The notes beneath the pieces are model-generated. The model was given only the letters and a program-made list of their open reading frames with translations, was not told the origin of the DNA and searched no databases. Positions 59,880-64,000 of a stretch of 64,000 nucleotides of DNA are shown here, piece after piece; the stretch's first letter is position 1; each line of letters starts with the position of its first letter. The stretch is from Henricia sp. BOLD:AAB3569. Its lineage: Eukaryota > Echinodermata > Asteroidea > Spinulosida > Echinasteridae. The position numbers were made by a program, and so were the translations under genes. The stretch lies in NCBI GenBank assembly GCA_037783545.1, contig JBBELK010000635.1, forward strand, positions 310,001-374,000, in the 5' to 3' direction.

Positions 59880-60960
59880 CTTTAAAAAAAATATGTGCAG
59901 CACTCTTTAAAAGTTAATCAGAAATGTAATAAGAAGTAGCTTGTCCATATCGCTTTCTTGAAAAATAAACATCTCTGACATTTAAAATAAATATATTGTA
60001 CATGTAGCCTCAGAGAACGACATTTATTATTAAAGAGCTATTCTTTGCCTTACGGTTACGGTATTACAAACTTTGTAAAGTAATGTCGAGGGAAATTAGA
60101 ATTAGGCACTGTGCTGAGATTTACAAAAGCATACGGTACTAACTTGATTTAATCTATGGCATGATAATAATAATAATGAGATTTTTAAAGCGCACATATC
60201 CACCCTGCAGGGTGCTCAAGGCGCTGATATTGTAACATAACATTTTTGTTCGCAGGACAAAGAGTTTAATTTGTTATTAATTTTGAGTGGCATTCCCCAG
60301 AAACCAAGCATGGAGTAGTCAGCGCGTTTTCTTCTGTCGTGTACAATCCAATTCACCAACTCTGTGTGTGTATGTCCATACATTTGTTGAGTTAAAATTA
60401 TTCTTCAAAAGTTAAAAGGAAGAAATGGTTATGATACTGCTCGTTTCCTGCCAAGATGCACGGTTTTGCCATTGTTGTCAAATGGATAATCTTAGTTGTA
60501 CATATCTGGCTAAATAAAGTTATCTAGCACTGTATAGAAAAAAATAATACCTACCCATACCAAAAGCTCATTTCTCAAAATGGACCTAAATTTTGTAATG
60601 CAAAATGTATGAGTGTTTGGTACTACAGAATCGGAAAATATAAATGTTCGGCTTGCACTCGTCAGAGCAAACCGCAGAGCACAAATAATATATTTAGCAA
60701 TAGTGTGCTTTAGCAATAGTATCATGTGTGAACAGTGACATAAAATCCCCCCCTTTTCAACTGAGTCATTACGGAAGTTATTGTAAATAAGTAAATATAG
60801 TATCGTGCAATAGTATCATGCATCTGCGCATGCTCGGGGATACGTACATTTACTTCACTGGTTCACTAAGCCCGTTCTGTGTCGTCAGAAAGAATTTGTG
60901 CACACGCTTCATGTACATGTAATCCAACTGCGCATGCACTGTAGCGTGCTCCCTGCTGCA
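59880..60960. other. stretch with repeat fragments, no gene
   Basis: A minus-strand LINE/SINE tail at about 60164-60230 (caccctgcagggtgg next to an ATT run). The block 60728-60795 recurs at 61487-61555. Confidence 0.5.
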
Positions 60961-60970
60961 GACCTTATAC

Positions 60971-61262
60971 TATAGACCTTTATCACTGTGCGTCAATTTT
61001 TGTCTTGTTCCCCACCATGCCCACTGTTACGTGTCGGGTACGATCAGTGCGTCTGCGCGTCCGTGCGATAGCGCGTGTAATCTCCCGTTGTGAATCACTG
61101 TCCACGCTGCGCGCTCTCTTGATCACGCAACGCCTGTGCCATTGTGACGCACACAATGGACAATTTCAAAACGGTACCAAACTATTTCTGCAAGCCTCGC
61201 TTTGGTTACGTTCATTTTAATAGGAGAAAAGAGAAGATGGCCGCGCCGTGATAAAGGTATAT
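60971..61262. mobile_element. inverted-end element with TATAGACCTTTATCAC termini
   Basis: Left end tatagacctttatcac (about 60970-60985) and right end gtgataaaggtata (about 61249-61262) are inverted. The interior is CpG-rich and open for 71 codons by composition only. Confidence 0.65.
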
Positions 61263-61564
61263 TGTCGAATAGCGTCATGACGCAATTCTTGCTATGAGGA
61301 GTGCAAGTCAAAAAGTGCTTTAGCATGTCTTTGTCGTTACTTAATACTTTGTCGTTTTTCAATTAATAATTATTGTTCAAATATTCACCACTATGACTGG
61401 CACTTTGCGGTTGCACAGTTTCCTTTGTTTTTTCCCCATTCAACCCGTGTAACCAGCCAAAGAAAATATTGTCCATTACTCCACATGTGTGAACAGTGAC
61501 ATAAAATCCCACACCTGTTCAACTGAATCATTACGGAAGTTATTGTAAATAAGTAAATAGGCTG

Positions 61565-61660
61565 GAGTGTCGCGGCCGAATGGTTCAGTTAACTGAAACC
61601 GCATGGTGTGGGGAAAAAAGAAAAAACAAACTAGAGTTTGCCGGTTTGAGTCGGCTGTGG
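61565..61660 (+). mobile_element. tRNA-derived SINE fragment
   Basis: A-box-like gtgtcgcggccgaatggtt and a B-box-like gccggtttgagtcggc with a long insert in the variable-arm region. Confidence 0.5.
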
Positions 61661-61678
61661 CATTCGTACTCCTTATAC

Positions 61679-62045
61679 TTAAAGGTATAGAACACATATT
61701 TGCATTGACCCCCAAATCTTTTTCACGAGTTGACAAGAAAAACCTTTCTAAAAGTGTTTATAATGGTACCAAATACCACATGATTTTATTTCAGTCCAAA
61801 ATGGTATTTTATGTGAGAAATTAACAACTGAAGGTGGTTTTATAAAAACAAAATATTTTGCAAGACTTTTTTATCATTCAACTCAACAGAAAAACCATGC
61901 ATTGATTTGTCAAGTTTTCAGAATATTACTGCACTATACGTGGCTTAAATGTCTACAGGGCAGTTTTTATCAATATGGGCTTCTTAGCACGAGTGGAAAT
62001 AACGGCTTTACGAAACAGTTTACAAAACATGTGTACTACCTTTAA
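61679..62045. mobile_element. TTAA element
   Basis: TTAA at 61679-61682 and 62042-62045, ends aaaggtatagaacacat and aaaacatgtgtactacctt. Internal words are shared with the element at 34111-34464. Confidence 0.75.
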
Positions 62046-62094
62046 TTCAAACTGTCACGATTTAATGCCATGATTTGCCACAGCGTAAAAACCC

Positions 62095-62232
62095 TTAGTG
62101 AATTATAGTCTTGCCCCAAGACTGGGATTTGTTGTCTCCCTCAGCGTGAGTGACGCCCCAATGACAGGGCGTGTAAATAATAGGCAACAACACATCTCAG
62201 TCATGGGGCAAGGCTACTATTCACTGAGTTGT
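62095..62232. repeat. fold-back repeat
   Basis: agtgaattatagtcttgccc and gggcaaggctactattcact pair at the ends, with gactggga..gttgt against acaac..cagtc inside. Confidence 0.8.
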
Positions 62233-62239
62233 TTTTAAA

Positions 62240-64000
62240 ACTAGGTATTATGCGCTTAACCTCATTTAATAAGTAGCTGATCCCAACCAGTTGGTGTACT
62301 GTTAGTCCCGACAATCTCCCAAATGAATGTATGTGGATTTCTAAAGCTTTATATGGAGTATGTGATCTAGCCGACAATGAACCACATTTCTTGTTGCTTT
62401 TTATACAATCCATTAAACAGAAACCTTTGGACACGCATGTCAAGTTAACTCCTAAATACATCCAAATATATCTATTTTTGAAAATATCGGCAAAAGTCAA
62501 GTATGTATCTGCCTTTAATGGATATCTCTACAAAAAGATGCAGACCTTCAGAGTCCTTATAAAAAGTCCACAATCTCTTCTTTTTGTTGTACGTCTGCAC
62601 TGCATTCGAGGCATAAACGCATTTACAAATAAAAAGGAAAAGTGTTAAAAATTAACAAAATTTCGGACCACTTCAAAGGACGACTCACACACGATGCAAC
62701 ACCTTATTAAGAAAGCAAGCAGATTCGTCCCTGGCCAGATCAATGGAGCGTGCACAGATTATGGCCTTTGAACCAGCCAAATTAAGAGGTGATCTGGCCT
62801 CGAATCAACTTATACTTTTGTGTTTTCTTTTAAGAAGGCATTTCAAATACGCATTTTGGGCAATTCATTTTCTCTGACACGAGTATTGTTGCCGTTTGAG
62901 TCTCCATGAGGCAATTTACCTTTTTTGTCTTTCTAAAAACAAAATTACAATGTTTTTATTTAATTAATTTTGATTTGAAATCTGATTTGAACTTAACTTC
63001 GAGATTTAAAGCTCATATAAAACATCTGGTATAACATCAAAAGCAAAACTACCGAAATAATATGAAATGCCTTATTTGACCTTACTATTTGTAATACGAA
63101 TATAAACCGTAATGTGATATCGCTGTGCCGGTGTGAGATCTGCTGTATTTTCAGATCTGCTGTAATTGCAATTTTGTATAAATTTTCAACAATGGGCTGC
63201 AGACGATCGCAAGAATTGTATTTCAAAATGGTGATTTTAATATGACATCTCTGTTTCAACTCTATAATACCGAGTGGTAACAAGTTCAACAATCGACCAA
63301 TAAAAGAATCACGACTTCAAGGTATTTTCTCACGAAATACGCAGCTCCATGCATTTGCTATGAAGCTGCGTATTTTGTGTCACGAATTTGGCCTCACGCG
63401 CGCATTGACGACCCTGTGCCTTTACCTTTGATGTACTTTGATCAAGGTACAAAACGACAGTGTATCGATCATGGCTCTTTAATTTTTTCCTCTAAAAGAA
63501 TATATTTCGTAGCTGTTATCCCACCTTCCTGGTAACGAACTGTACATAATTAAATTTCATGCCCAAAGTGCAACTGTGAGGGGATATAAGCCTGGCTAAT
63601 ACCGGGACTTTTAACACTCGAATTCCAATCGATTATTTGCAAACTGTTGAGCCTCTTTGAAATTGCTTGCCGCAGGGCTGTCGTGACTCGATTTTCTTGT
63701 CAGAAATGATTGGTCAGTCAAGCCGCAACTTAAAGTACGACACGGGTTGTGAAAACTAAAAACTATGGTTTTTAGCAAACGTGAGCTGAATAAAATGGTT
63801 TTCCTTGAAAATCCCTCGTGGAGCACAAAGTCATGTACAACGGAACTCCCCAAACAGGACACGCATATTTGTCTAAGAAACCCTGCATATTCAGTCATTT
63901 TTATCCACCAGCAACTAAATATAACTTTTTTTCTGAATGTTGAAAATTATGGAAACTGTTGAAGATTTGTAATCTGGTTTTATTATATCAATAAACACAT
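62240..64000. other. stretch without a recognised gene
   Basis: AT-rich. A short hairpin (atacgcagct..agctgcgtat, about 63339-63373) is present. An AATAAA lies near 63991, but no convincing exon precedes it; the ATG frame at 63765 (65 codons) has no signal peptide. Confidence 0.4.

Noticed and set aside
63765-63962. ATG frame of 65 codons followed by AATAAA near the window end
   Set aside because: No signal peptide, no splice borders and no cysteine pattern like the peptide tails.

Overview
The window reads as a gene-poor stretch of an AT-rich animal nuclear genome. Support for this comes from spliced exons with GT/AG borders, poly(A) signals, a decayed LINE with an ATT tail, several families of tRNA-derived SINEs, and a very dense population of short inverted-repeat elements. 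The style of the repeats (TTAA-flanked elements beginning AAAGG, SINEs and LINE remnants ending in ATT/AAT runs, many fold-back elements) suggests a marine invertebrate, perhaps a deuterostome such as an echinoderm. I cannot name the species. No bacterial operon, CRISPR array, rRNA or intact ordinary tRNA gene was seen.

The best coding signal is a set of small exons between 20.9 and 34.6 kb on the + strand. Two leader exons (20946-21081 and 31693-31828) each carry a signal peptide plus a short propeptide. Both contain exactly 136 coding bases and end in phase 1. Three downstream exons (22457, 32342, 34505) accept phase 1 and encode short cysteine-rich tails containing a C-X-C motif. The tails at 22457 and 34505 share the spacing C-X(6-7)-C-X-C-X8-C and a YNP motif. 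I read this as a cluster of paralogous secreted cysteine-rich peptide genes with interchangeable tail exons. The family is not one I recognise; antimicrobial, neuropeptide or other secreted signalling roles are all possible.

Three stretches look like promoters with ATG-free first exons ending in strong donors: 1670-2077 (E-boxes, NRF1-like, CCAAT and CRE-like sites), about 31040-31148 (just upstream of peptide gene B) and 51477-51626 (TATA box). The second probably serves gene B. The other two have no proven coding partner.

The rest is repeat territory. A compound trinucleotide repeat lies at 240-835, a decayed LINE at about 10.49-11.43 kb, and tRNA-derived SINEs at 3.8, 4.2, 22.2, 32.1, 32.8, 43.9, 44.4, 47.6, 52.2 and 61.6 kb. 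TTAA-type elements lie at 7.8, 21.5, 33.4, 34.1, 45.7, 48.6 and 61.7 kb, with fold-back elements at 23.1, 24.7, 27.5, 30.7, 40.7, 41.1-42.8, 55.8-56.3 and 62.1 kb. Two odd architectures stand out: arrays of about 18-bp AAGTGGTTTNGGGCGA-like words inside a TTAA element (45.9 and 48.7 kb), and four dispersed repeats whose terminal words differ between copies but still pair left-to-right within a copy (6.9, 14.0, 26.7, 44.8 kb).
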